DNA from: Uranotaenia lowii
Taxonomy: Eukaryota; Arthropoda; Insecta; Diptera; Culicidae
Direction of reading: 5' to 3'
Length of the DNA stretch: 64,000 bases
Assembly: GCF_029784155.1 (NCBI RefSeq)
Contig: NC_073693.1
Coordinates: forward strand, 336,614,023-336,678,022
Made by a program: the position numbers and the translations under genes. Shown here in pieces: positions 24,011 through 35,540 of the stretch (its first letter is position 1; each line of letters starts with the position of its first letter). A model generated the notes under the pieces. The model did not search any database and was not told the DNA's origin. It saw nothing but the letters and a program-made list of their open reading frames with translations.

Positions 24011-25674
24011 GGTCCTATCACGAGATTTGCAAATTTCTTCAATTGAAAAAAAACTTCTACCATTTTTAATGGATCAAAATATGTTCGTCCTTCTAAGAAG
24101 TAAAAAATTCGATGGGCCTTTAAGTGTTGAATTGCTTTTATAGTGAGAAATTCAAATTGCAGTTAGATTTTCCAGTTAGCACTTCAGAAGCTTATAACTT
24201 CCACTGACAGTTTAACTTTATAATCTTTCTTTTCAATATTGTAATTATTCCATTCATTAGGTTACAAATTTGCCATAGATGCATATGTATAACATAGAAA
24301 AAGCGACAATTTTTTTCTTATTTATTTTTTAGATTGTGTATTTTATTTCTCGTAAAATTATTTAAATAGAAACACTAGAATTTTCAAACTGTAAGGTTTA
24401 AAATTGTTCATTCCTTTTGATAATTTTCAAATAATCTTCAATTTCAAATTTCTTGGTTTATTTTTTGATGAATGTTTCAGAAAGCCCATTCAGGTCCCTA
24501 ATTTAAATAAACGAAACTGACAAGGCGATTTCAATTGAGAAGAAAAATTAAAACTTTAGAATATCAAAAAATTAACAAAGTTTTCACACTAAAAAAAAAC
24601 TTGTTAAGATGATTACTTTGGCACATTTTCAAAAGAAATTAGCTCTATTTATATTTTCCTTGGTGACGGTATCTATATTGTAAGCCGTTATCACAATAAA
24701 ATAATTCTTATACCTAGGGTAAATGATCTTGAGCGGAACTAGTCGAAATCTGATCTTGAGCGGAACCATTTACTTTTCCTAAGATCTAGGCAAAGATTGT
24801 TTATGAATCTTATCGAAATGACGAAAAAACTCTTTTTCAAGATCTTTTCATACAAGCATTGACATTTTGGCTAAAATTTATTAACTGAAATAATGTTAGA
24901 AGAAGATTTAAAAACATACGCATTTCTGCTGCAATTTTCATCAATCTACGCTGACTTTGAACGTCAATTTATGTCACCCTTGAACGTTATAAACTGATTC
25001 TTAATGAATAAAATGGTAGAAAAACTCATAAAAAAGCATTATTCGGGTTTTTGTAACAAGTTTTCCATCAAAATATCAATTAATGGCGTAGTTTTTGAAA
25101 GTAAAATATGATCTTGAGTGGAACCATCTTTGATCTTGAGCGGAACTACTAGCTTCCGAAATTAACCGCTAGGTGCGCTGCCTTATACCTAATGTCTCCC
25201 ACGTGGTTTTTACCCCTGAATGTATGCAGCACTTTTGTATATTTCTTATTATATCAGCTTTAGATAAAGAAAAGATGTAAAATTATGTTCCAATAGAACA
25301 AAAATTAACTAATTGGTGTCACAGCGTACCAAACAAAGCACACAAAAAGTTTAATTTTTTGGGGCACAAGAAATGTGTATTGATTCTTTTTTTTCAGAGG
25401 GACGACGGGAAGAAGGAGGAAGGCTTTCATACGTGAACTAATGAAGCCAATTAAGTTAAGTCATTATTTCAGAATAAGAATCAATATTCATTACCATTAC
25501 TATTCGTACTTTAAGAAGTATATAGCTTGCATTTAAAGAGATTGTTTAAGATGTTCAAATTCCAATTGAAAACGATATACTAACTTATAAACAAAAATTC
25601 AAATTGTTTTTTACACACATTACTTCAGTTTTACAAAGTGTAGCAAAGCACACCTGGTTAGTTATTTTATAATA

Positions 25675-25800
25675 CTCCACAATTGGTGGCCTGGTATTGA
25701 AAACCTATCCGATTCCTTTGTTTTTGATTTTACACTTGAACTCGAACTGGAAATCGGTTTGAGAAATAATTGTTTTATCAATTGAGCTAAATAATAAATC
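25675..25800 (-). mobile_element. Decayed tRNA-derived SINE fragment
   Basis: Aligns by eye with the minus-strand SINE at 13931-14130. Shared blocks in the same order are ATTGAAAAC-TATCCG, TTACACTTGAACTCGAACT (B-box region in reverse), AATCGGTTTGAG and ATCAATTGAGCTAAAT (A-box region in reverse). It is strongly diverged, with no target duplication visible. Confidence 0.55.
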
Positions 25801-25894
25801 TTTCCATAAATTTTTAATATAAATAAATTTTATCGTGATTCATAAGAAACTGGTGTTTATAATAAACTTTATACTATGAATGAGTTGCTTAGAG

Positions 25895-26050
25895 CTAGGT
25901 GCCGAAATCACAGAAAAATCTGTTATTTCACAGAATATTGAGGAAACTTATCACAGCATCTGTGTCACAGAGCACGAAATTTTGAAATATTTACAGATTT
26001 CACAGAATTTTTGAATTCCGAATGTATTTCAATAATTATATTTTTTTTTG
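25895..26050. repeat. Dispersed CTGTGA-rich repeat, copy 2 (inverted)
   Basis: Inverse-oriented, partial relative of the 23641-24010 repeat. Matches include GCCGAAATCACAGAAAAATCT-type head, AGCATCTGTGTCACAGAGCA and TTTACAGATTTCACAGAATT. Non-coding. Confidence 0.65.
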
Positions 26051-26575
26051 TCAATATAAAATTAAGGTTTCTTACTTTGAATTAGAAAAGAATGAAAAGA
26101 TTTTCAACGTAAACTGATTTTTCCCAACTAAAATATAAAAATGACCCAAATTATCATGAATAATGAGCTTTTGAACGTATCTTTTTTTACGTAAAAACAT
26201 TAATTTTTTAACTTTAAAATCTTCAAAGATGAAATTTAATTCAAGTTGTCACAGTTACACAAGTATTAGGAATTAGAGCTATTAAAGATGTTGAGAGAAG
26301 AAAATGGTTCCGCTAAAGATCATATTTTAGTTCCGCTCAAGATCAGCGTAGTTCCGCTCAAGATCAGAATTCTTACTTCAGTAAAACAGCTCTAGAGTTA
26401 TTAGGATTTACTTTAAAATATTCTAAAAATCATCATTAGAAAGCAGAAACTAAGATCTATCCGCTGAACTGAAAAAAAAATCGTTCGGATATAACCCATA
26501 GCCATATCGCTTGATCAACTGTTCCGAGTTGCGTCGAATTTAACCATTTAGTTCCGCTCAAGATCATTTACCCTA

Positions 26576-27540
26576 TTTATTTGAAGTTTTCATCAAAAAT
26601 TTCTATCCTCTAATGAAAAAAAAAACAAAAATGTTAACTAAGTTGGGGAAAGTGGGGTATTTTGGGCCACTTTTTTTTTTCTTTGCTTCATAACGTCCTT
26701 ATTATGAAAGATAAAAAGAAAAAAAATGGAAAGGTTTTCTACATTTTAAAGGTAAGTGTCCAATTATTGTTTGTGAATTTAATTGTAATTGATCCTCCAG
26801 ATGAAGAAACACAACTTTCTGTAAGTTTTCTACTGTTCTATGTTGTCAATTAGTTCATTAAGAGATTGTAATGTTTGTTGTAGATTCCTGTGGAAAAGTT
26901 CAAATAAAGAACGAAACGCTGGAATAAGAAGAGAAGGTGTTTTGGATCCGTGAATTGCCTGAAAAAGCCGAAATATTTTCCCGTTCATACAGTTTTACCA
27001 GTCGAGAACAATTATCTAATTTTAAGGTATCATAAGACTACTTTTTTCGATTTTTAAAATGTATTAATGCTGTTTTAAAAAAGGATTTTTTTTTGGATTT
27101 TGAAAAACTGTGGGGAAACGTGGGCCAAATCGACTAGATAACGTGCAAAGTTTATGAGTTGACCCGAAACAGAAATTTCATATTTAATTTAGTTATTTGA
27201 AAAAAATTAGATGTGGAAATAAAAAAAAACAGTTCTACATGATCGAATAATTCCTAAAACCTGGCTCGCGAACATTTCGGCAAAATTCTTTGTATAGGAT
27301 TTTAACATCACCGAGAAAAATCAGCCGAGAATAGAAAAGATAAAAGAAATGGTGACCAAAACCCATTTAATGCAATACTATAATTTTTTTTAAATTTATA
27401 TTATTGTTTAATGATAGTGAAGTATTTACATAGTCTTATTACATATCAATTTCTAAATAAAACGAAAGTTCATCTACATCAACATCTTCTGAAAACTGAT
27501 TGATGAAATTTACGAAGTTACTAAACAGTTTGAGAACTAC
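26576..27540. other. AT-rich stretch, no gene seen
   Basis: Starts with a GGGGAAAGTGGGGTATTTTG motif near 26645, and a weaker relative (GTGGGGAAACGTGGGCC) lies near 27110. This may be the remains of a MITE family, but no inverted partner was found. The 63-aa ORF at 26662-26853 is not supported. Confidence 0.45.
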
Positions 27541-27735
27541 TGCTTTTTCCGATCATTTGTGTTTGTAAGTTCAGGTCTTTGAAGCTCATGGAATTGTGGG
27601 ATTGTCCAGCTGTTGATCTCTGTTTTGATTTTTTCTTGAACTAGTAGCCAGGCGTCTCTCACTCTCATACATTCCGAGTATTTGTGCACTATGGTTTCAA
27701 CTGGTTCACAAGCGTTTACAAAGAATTTTTGATTA
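27541..27735 (-). pseudogene. LINE C-terminal fossil (CCHC-like knuckle)
   Basis: Reading the minus strand from about 27713 gives CEPVETIVHKYSECMRVRDA, followed by W and about 40 more codons to a stop near 27540. The spacing C-x3-E-T-x2-H-x4-C is characteristic of the zinc knuckle after the reverse transcriptase domain of many non-LTR retrotransposons (jockey/I/CR1-type). Nothing upstream resembles the reverse transcriptase itself, so this is a 5'-truncated remnant. The clade cannot be told. Confidence 0.5.
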
Positions 27736-29504
27736 CGATTACGATTTGATTAAGAAAAAAAGGTTCTCAAAATAAATAACATTATTAAAATAAAAAATCA
27801 TAGTTTAAATTTTGGATCCGACTTGATTTTATTCCGTTTTAAATCCATCACATCAGTAATTCATATAATGGATGACCGCATGAAATATAGAAATTGCTAT
27901 ACAAAAATCAAATATAAATAATTATGTAAAGTTTTTAAAATTCTTTTCCAGATTTCTTCCAGATTCAGCAAAAATAAATCAAATGAAAGGATTGTGTGTT
28001 AAGCATTTTCATACCCATATGAGCTGATGTTTGAATTTTCTTGTCCACACAATGATAGTCAAAAATTTGTGATGAAATCCAGCTTCAGATTTTAAGTAGA
28101 AAATCCAAAAAATCCTTAGAATGAATCTTTCATCCGTTTTTTTTTTATTTAAAAATCCCACAGCAAATGTTAAAATGACGTGTTTAAAGAAATAAAAATG
28201 GTTTTCACTTTTATCACTTCACTTTTTTCAATTGAATGTTGCAAATTGTTCCTATATCATTCGTTTAAGTTCAAACATAACTCAAAATCTAGTATGACAG
28301 CTTTTAGTTCAAGCAAAAAACAATTAAAAAAAAAAGTTCCAATCGCTTCTAACTTCAGAATATATATTCGATAATCTAATTTTAGAATAAACTCATATTT
28401 GTTAATTTAAAAATGGAAAAAAGAATTGAATATTATTATACAATATTTTCGAATCACAATACAGACAATTCAGAAAATGATTAATTATCAGAGTTTAACA
28501 ATCTGTTTTATATTCATATCATTCATTTACAAACAATTGTTTGAAGTGTTTGATTTTTCTAACTTACAGTTGCAGAATCAGAATCAATACTTTTTTTTGT
28601 GAGCATCGTGCTAATATGGAGAAGCTCTGGAAAAATATTGTAGATAACTTGACGATTTACTTTTTCATTTTCTGCTTCCAAAATGAGTGTTTTATTTATA
28701 ATGGCAAAATAAGACTGTTTAAATAATTCATAAACTGATAATTTTAAACTACCTACTTGATATCTATTCAAATGACATAAACTGCACAAGTCATAAAATG
28801 CCACTGATATAGGGGTGAAGTGTGCAATTTGTTTTTTTTTCTATCAGCTCTTGTTATTGAGATATTTTCCAAGAAAAGGTAAAAGTTCAATAAAAAAATC
28901 AAAAACAATCAATATAGATTTTTTTTGTTTATTTCCTTAATTCCGCAAAATAAGGGAATTTTGATGAAATTTAAAAGCTCTTTATGAAATTCAATTCAAA
29001 ATATTTTTTTCAAATATAATTCAAATAGTTCTGCATTCTTAAACAAAACTAAATTTATATCTTTCCATTCACATACTCCATAATTTTCTTAAGTGATGTT
29101 CGAAATAATTGTAATAATATCATTAAAAATTAAAAAGAAATGTAAATTTCATTGCAAGATTGTAAAAAGAACTATAATCAGTTTTTGTTTTTCATGTAGG
29201 TTTAATGGTTTATCAGTTTTCAGTGATTGATTTCACTTAAAATTGACTATTTGAAAAACTTTTCATCGTCATATAACTAGAGATAATAGACTAAATCTGA
29301 CAAATGATTTAAATTCAGGACATCAAAATCTTCCAAAATCAATTATTTAAGAAAGAAAAAAAATGTTCTCTTGTGTTATTTTCATATCTAAATTTTCGCG
29401 TAGTGAATAGATTGATGTGATGTAGATGTAGTGAAATGTTTAATAGAAGGATTTATTAGTTGTATAAAAGATGAAAAATATGAAATTTGTTGAAAGTTTC
29501 CACT
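27736..29504. other. AT-rich stretch, nothing recognised
   Basis: Short ORFs (28180, 28541, 28559) overlap one another on opposite strands and have no recognisable content. No transposon ends or tandem repeats stand out. Confidence 0.5.
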
Positions 29505-30185
29505 ATTAAAATCTCATCCATGATTTTTTGGCGATTTTTATAATAACGTTTACATGAGTAAACTTGAACTTTTAGGTTTGTATGCGAAAATTGAATATAT
29601 TGTTCTGAAAAATTAACATCATTTCTGTTTCTTCTGTGAAACCGAGCCTGCTGATGGTTTTTGTGTCAATTTATAAATACTCTGAAGGAAATTTTCCGCT
29701 GAACAACTTTGTTGAAGACCGAAATTTCGTATCTTTTAAGACAAAAATAAAATTAGCTGTTTAACAGGGTATGCCTTTTCGCATTGATAAACAATAAATT
29801 CAATTAATATTACTGCTGGAGCCTAGCGAAATATTGCATGAAAAGTAGTCATGCAAGATCTCGCTAGGCACCCAGAAGTGATGTCAACTTTATTTATTAT
29901 TTTTCATTGCCAGAAGACATACCAGCATTAAATACCTATTAACTTTTTTGTTTTATAAGACACGAAGTTACGGTCTTCGACAAAGTTGTTAAGCAGAAAA
30001 TTTCCTGTAGAGAATTTATAAATTGGCACAACAACCATCAGCAGGCTCGGCTCCAGATGATGTTGATTTTTCAGTATTAAATTTTCAATTTCCGCATAAA
30101 AACCTAAAAGTTCAAATTTACTCATGTAGACCTTACTTAAAAATTCTGCAAAAATCATGGATAAGTTTTGGACCAAAACTATGAT
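29505..30185. mobile_element. Near-complete 0.68-kb palindrome (foldback element)
   Basis: The right half is an imperfect inverse of the left half over its whole length. Matching blocks are ATCCATGATTTTT, TACATGAGTAAA, GAACTTTTAGGTTT, CCGAGCCTGCTGATGG, ACAACTTTGTTGAAGACCG and CTGGAGCCTAGCG, against their inverses on the right. The centre is a tight hairpin at 29821-29869: GCCTAGCGA pairs with TCGCTAGGC and TTGCATGA with TCATGCAA. The 82-aa ORF on the minus strand (29928-30176) lies in one arm and is not a gene. The element ends about 230 bp before the start codon of the downstream gene. Confidence 0.75.
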
Positions 30186-30417
30186 TATTAGATCCCATGG
30201 TTTGAGATATTAAAATATTTACCTCAAATCGACTCAGTCTAGTGCTACATACATTAGCGGAAAATGGAATAAATAGTATGCTCAGAAAAAAATATTTTCG
30301 CGAATTATTGCCATGCTGTAGTCACGACGCTCATTTTTCTGTTTTTATTTCCAGACGGAGTCGCTACGTACCACTTGATCTAACCTACCGATGCCGCATT
30401 AATACAAATCCTCCAAA

Positions 30418-33400
30418 ATGAAGCACTACTTATACATGATGCTCATATCGATCGTGCTCAGTAAACACCATGGAATGGCGCATAAAATAAGGGTAACGCA
30501 ATTCTCGCCTTGAACCTGTTACTTATCACTGAATTTCGTGTCCACGTTTTAAATTTCTCTTCCCAGAAAAGACAACTTTTCCGGGAGCAAGTCCTGCCTC
30601 ATGCAGGAGGCAAAATCCCAGATTCGGCTTTCCACACCGATCGGTTGGCCTTGAACCGGCTCCAGAAGGATGGGATTGCTGTCCCGGATGGAATTCTCCT
30701 GGAGCAGCGCCATCACCAGGTCTATCCTCATCCGCATCGATCAGCCAGGCCAACATTTTTGGTGGCCCAAACACCTGATGGTCGCTATACGTCACCAGAA
30801 GGAGAATTCAGTCACAATTCAATTGCCACAGTAGACAGCACCTATGTCGTTCCGATGCCACTGGAGAAACACCAGGGATTTCTTCATCAATATCCGGTAC
30901 ATCATCCACATCCGCATCAGCAGACGTCGTCAGCCACAATTGCAGCGCCAGTTATTAAGGAACTCCGGATACCGAACCATGCGGTGTTCAACTTTGACTA
31001 CTCGAATCTGAGGAGCAAGCTGAAACCGACGCTGGCAGTGACCCACAAACATCCGGTCAGTTTACACCAAGCTTCCAGCATCGTTTCCAGCTACGGAACG
31101 CCACGGCACCGGCTCAGCCCACCCCAGCTGCAGGGAGGCTTCAAACCGAGCACCCTCAACGTCATTCCGGCGAATTTCGTCAGTTACCACGCAGGTGAGT
31201 TGCTGTGAGTTTTCATTCGAGATGAGCAATTGCATAACGATAGGCGCATTTTTTATTCACCTCTTTCACAGCATTGAGTAACCTTCTAAGTTACCCGGTA
31301 GCTGCTGCGTACAGTAACGATTGGGGTAACGGTTGGACGCCGCCGTCCGGTGCGTTTCCATCGGGGGACGAGTTTTCCAGTAATGTAAGTGGAATAATTT
31401 GTAGTACGAAATAGACATAGATACACTGATGGACATACATAAGTGTATTAGTTATAAGTAATCTCAAATAGTTAGCATTAATCACTCAGTTGTGAATGTC
31501 AGTAAGTTTTGTATTATGTTCTCTATTTTGGCTGATGAAATTTTCACTGATTTCTGTGTTCAATGAATTCTTGAAATCATTAATTTTGCGTTATCACTTT
31601 TTTATGGACGCACCCTGAATGCTCGGGAAAAAGGATCCCTAATCACACCTTGAGTGTTAATTCGACAATCCTTGCTTCAAACCGCTATGTCTTTCGTGCT
31701 TCTCAACCAATTAAAAAATATATGTAGTTTTAGAAACCTCATAATGTTACTCAAATATGTTTGTAAACATTATTCACCTACAACACGTCAGTTTTCCGCT
31801 ATTCAAAGTCAAAGAAAAAAAAAATCCGAAAAATCATGCTTCGGCATGTAGATCAGCTACGAAATGCTCAAAAAAATCACTAAGTGTCCAAATAAGCTGA
31901 GCTATATATGTACGTTGCACATAAGGATCTTTTTTTAAAGATCATGACCATAAAAAATGTAAAAAGTTGGTGTTAAAACCGTACTTTTCAATGAATCGTC
32001 AAAAAAGTTTAAGTAAGACCAGATAAATTTTGAAAGGAGGATCAAAAAATTAACAAAATATGGCACATTTTTGCATCTTTTGATTTTTAAAATACGAAAC
32101 ACAGAATGATTGACGAATTTTCAAACAAAAGAAGCTGTTTCCCGAACTTTTTGTCAATTTGCAATTTCTCATTTATTCTTGCACTTAAACTCAACTTAGC
32201 ACTGGTTTTTTAGTATATTTACGCAATATTTTAGCAATAAATTTAAATTCTCCAAGAAGGAAATTTCACACCAATTCTGATGGTGTAAATCCATTAGCAC
32301 TGCGATACTTTTCCTGAGAAAATCTGAGAAATCTGAGATGGTCATTGAAAAGTACGGTTTCTACACCAATTTTTCATATTTTTTGTGGCCATGATCTTGA
32401 AAAATTTCAAAAAAATATTTCCTTGTGTGCAACGTATAGCTTCTAACTTCAGCTTTCTTGGAATCTAAGTGATTTTTCTTTAGTATTCCTTAGCTGACCT
32501 ACAGTCTTTTTTTAAGAAGCATGTTTTTTTTTTAATTTTTATAGACATTGAATAATGGAAAACTGAAGTGTTGTAGCTGAATATTGTCTGAAAAACATTT
32601 TCGAGTTACGTAATGAGATTTAAATAACTATGAATTATGATAAAATCGGTTGGGAAACAAGAGAGATCAAGTCAGTAGTGTAAAATTGATGATGATTCAT
32701 CATCAAAAGCGGACATTTTGCGAACAGCTTTAGAGGGTTCCGAAATTTTCACCTAGAATTTTAAGCTGAATTGAAAGCTGAAAGCTTTAAGGTCTATAGA
32801 ATCAAAGCAAATATTGGAAAAAAGGAACTACTCGAAAACATATCAAATTGAAAATTTCAACCTCCATGAGGCAAATATCTGCGAAAATTAATTTTTGTAA
32901 TTTTTTTAATTTTTGTAATTTTTGTAATTTTTGTAATTTATGTAATTTCTGTAATTTTTGTAATTTTTGTAATTTTTGTAATTTTTATAATTTTTGTAAT
33001 TTTTGTAATTTTTGTAATTTTTGTAATTTTTGTAATTTTTGTAATTTTTGTAATTTTTGTAATTTTTGTAATTTTTGTAATTTTTGTAATTTTTGTAATT
33101 TTTGTCATTTTTGTCATTTTTGTCATTTTTGTCATTTTTGAAATTTTTGTAATTTTTGTAATTTTTGTCATTTTTGTAATTTTTGTAATTTTTGAAATTT
33201 TTGTAATTTTTGTAATTTTTGTAATTTTTGTAATTTTTGTAATTTTTGAAATTTTTGTAATTTTTGTAATTTTTGTAAGTTTTGTAATTTTTGTAATTTT
33301 TGTCATTTTTGAAATTTTTGTCATTTTTATAATTTTTGTAATTCTTGTAATTTTTGTATTTTTTTGTAATTTTTGTATTTTTTTGTAATTTATGTAATTT

Positions 33401-35024
33401 TTGTAATTTTTGTAATTTTTTGTAATTTTTGTCTTTTTTTGTAATTTATGTAATTTTTGTAATTTTTTTAATTTTTGTCATTTTTGTCATTTTTGTCATT
33501 TTTGTCATTTTTGTCATTTTTGTCATTTTTGTCATTTTTGTAATTTCTGTCATTTTTGTCATTTTTGTCTTTTTTGTCATTATTGTCATTATAGTCATTA
33601 TTGTCATTTTTGTCATTTTTGTCATTTTCGTAATTTTTGTTATTTTTGTCATTTTTGTAATTTTTGTCATTTTTGTCATTTTTGTCATTTTTGTAATTTT
33701 TGTCATTTTTGTCATTTTTGTCATTTTTGTAATTTTTGTAATTTTTGTCATTTTTGTCATTTTTGTCATTTTTGTCATTTTTGTCATTTTTGTCATTTTT
33801 GTCATTTTTGTCATTTTTGTCATTTTTGTCATTTTTGTCATTTTTGTCATTTTTGTCATTTTTGTCATTTTTGTCATTTTTGTCATTTTTGTCATTTTTG
33901 TCATTTTTGTCATTTTTGTCATTTTTGTCATTTTTGTCATTTTTGTCATTTTTGTCATTTTTGTCATTTTTGTCATTTTTGTCATTTTTGTCATTTTTAT
34001 CATTTTTGTCATTTTTGTCATTTTTGTCATTTTTGTCATTTTTGTCATTTTTGTCATTTTTGTCATTTTTGTCATTTTTGTCATTTTTGTCATTTTTGTC
34101 AATTTTTTGTCATTTTTGACATTTTTGTCATTTTTGTCATTTTTGTCATTTTTGTCATTTTTGTCATTTTTGTCATTTTTGTCATTTTTGTCATTTTTGT
34201 CATTTTTGTCATTTTTGTCATTTTTGTCATTTTTGTCATTTTTGTCATTTTTGTCATTTTTGTCATTTTTGTCATTTTTGTCATTTTTGTCATTTTTGTC
34301 ATTTTTGTCATTTTTGTCATTTTTGTCATTTTTGTCATTTTTGTCATTTTTGTCATTTTTGTCATTTTTGTCATTTTTGTCATTTTTGTCATTTTTGTCA
34401 TTTTTGTCATTTTTGTCATTTTTGTCATTTTTGTCATTTTTGTCATTTTTGTCATTTTTGTCATTTTTGTCATTTTTGTCATTTTTGTCATTTTTGTCAT
34501 TTTTGTCATTTTTGTCATTTTTGTCATTTTTGTCATTTTTGTCATTTTTGTCATTTTTGTCATTTTTGTCATTTTTGTCATTTTTGTCATTTTTGTCATT
34601 TTTGTCATTTTTGTCATTTTTGTCATTTTTGTCGTTTTTGTCGTTTTTGTAATTTTTGTCTTTATTGTAATTTTTATCATTTTTGTTAATTATTCTAAAC
34701 TCGGCGTTCTTCTGCTTTGAAAAATTGTTTTCATTTAATTTTCTAATAGTTTATGAAATACGCAAATCAACGCTTGTTGAAATATAACACCCAAGACTTA
34801 GTATCAAATATGTAATCTGTTTTCCATTCTTGTCATTATCCCACTCCTTTTCTTGACATTCACAGCCCCTTGATAGTTTCGAGGACTTTTTCGGGGAACC
34901 AAACGGCAACCATCGCTATTACCGAAATGTGGACCAGCTTACGCGACTGAAATCCTCGAGCGGCATTACTGGAAGGAGCTCAACTAAAAAGCAGCCATCG
35001 CCATCGTTGTTAAAGTCATCATAA
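30418..35024 (+). CDS. Secreted, cysteine-free His/Pro-rich protein, four coding exons, unknown function
   Basis: Exons are 30418-30492, 30567-31194, 31272-31384 and 34866-35024. Together they make 975 nt, or 324 codons plus stop. All three introns have GT-AG borders (GTAACG, GTGAGT and GTAAGT donors; pyrimidine-CAG acceptors) and the frame joins in phases 0, 1 and 0. The start is the ATG after CTCCAAA. Residues 1-21 form a signal-peptide-like stretch (core LYMMLISIVL), followed by a basic HKIRKR that may be a processing site. The mature part has no Cys, and has His/Pro clusters at about 78-83 and 134-144, an aromatic/Asn stretch around 245-265 and a Ser/Lys-rich tail. An acceptor-like TTTCCAG at 30354 suggests a non-coding upstream exon. 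I recognise no family. Cuticular, chorion-like or neuropeptide-precursor roles are only guesses. Confidence 0.82.
31847..32503. mobile_element. Foldback element in intron 3
   Basis: The left arm (about 31847-32020) and right arm (about 32335-32503) are inverse copies. Shared blocks are TGTAGATCAGCTA / TAGCTGACCTACA, AATCACTAAG / CTAAGTGATT, TACGTTGCACA / TGTGCAACGTA, AAGATCATG / CATGATCTT and ACCGTACTTTTCAATGA / TCATTGAAAAGTACGGT. The ~300-bp centre is not symmetrical. No transposase. It lies wholly within the third intron of the secreted-protein gene. Confidence 0.7.
32890..34690. repeat. 9-bp satellite array B inside intron 3 (GTAATTTTT to GTCATTTTT)
   Basis: About 200 units of a 9-mer. 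The first ~600 bp is mainly GTAATTTTT with scattered GAAATTTTT and GTCATTTTT units. From about 33740 to 34640 it is almost pure GTCATTTTT. A transition zone (33110-33740) mixes the two, with CATTATTGTCATTATAG variants near 33580-33600. The ORFs of up to 407 aa on both strands are satellite read-through. The array ends about 175 bp before exon 4 of the secreted-protein gene and makes up over half of that intron. Confidence 0.98.
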
Positions 35025-35540
35025 TCATCGTGTTGTTCTATCTATAATCATCATCGACTTATGCCTCCGAAGACCAAGACGACGACGACGACGACGTCGA
35101 TTTATCCAATCATTAGGAAAAGCAAAAGCAGCAGCAAAATATAAATACTCAACCCACGCGAAGCGCAAAATGGCCGCATCCCAGCAACAATTCGAGCGCT
35201 CAAGCCCGAGAGCAAGACGGCCTCTCTAACTTGGACTTGGGAAGAGCTCGTTAGCGAAGACCGATGACGGGTTTATCCTTTATTACTTTTCCAAGGAAAG
35301 CCTCCCAGAGCCTCCTGTTTCTCCTCAAGCAAGACCCCATCAAACATTTCTTCCGATTTTAATCCCAAGGAGATGAGCTGTTTCCCAACTCCCGCCTCCT
35401 GCCTGTTGCTTTTAAGGATTTCGCTCGCTCAAAGAAGTTCGGTTCCTTTTTATTTCATATTTGAAAAATCTGGCCTGCCAAAATTTGTGTGAGTGTGATT
35501 CCAATTATGTTTAATAAAGAATATTTTTCTGTGCGTTAAT
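35025..35540 (+). other. 3'-UTR with poly(A) signal
   Basis: Follows the TAA stop at 35022-35024. It contains a GAC trinucleotide run at about 35078-35097 and a GC-richer segment, then becomes AT-rich. A consensus AATAAA at 35513-35518 is followed by a GT/T-rich stretch (TTTCTGTGCG, GGGTTTTTTTT) of the type that promotes cleavage, so the transcript probably ends at about 35530-35550. Confidence 0.7.

Larger units (their letters stand above)
24717..26573. mobile_element. TIR transposon with iterated GATCTTGAGCGGAAC motif
   Basis: The ends are GGGTAAATGATCTTGAGCGG and its inverse, each bordered by TA (24715-24716 and 26574-26575). The motif GATCTTGAGCGGAAC is repeated internally near both ends: near 24726, 24755, 25109 (variant) and 25131 in one orientation, and several times inverted at about 26310-26375 and 26552. 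No transposase ORF is seen. Inside are decayed fragments: a Helitron-like 3' end (about 25636-25665), a SINE relative (25675-25800) and a copy of the CTGTGA-rich repeat (25895-26050). Probably a non-autonomous Tc1/mariner-type element hit by later insertions. Confidence 0.7.

Noticed and set aside
29821..29869. microRNA precursor hairpin
   Set aside because: The hairpin is the centre of a 0.68-kb transposon-like palindrome and has a large internal loop. There is no reason to prefer a miRNA.
30510..30566. ATG at 30510 as the start of the secreted-protein gene
   Set aside because: It lies in a 74-bp GT-AG intron. The upstream exon at 30418-30492 joins in frame and provides a signal peptide.
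33429..34680. Overlapping ORFs of up to 407 aa on both strands in the intron array
   Set aside because: Same artefact of a 9-bp satellite.
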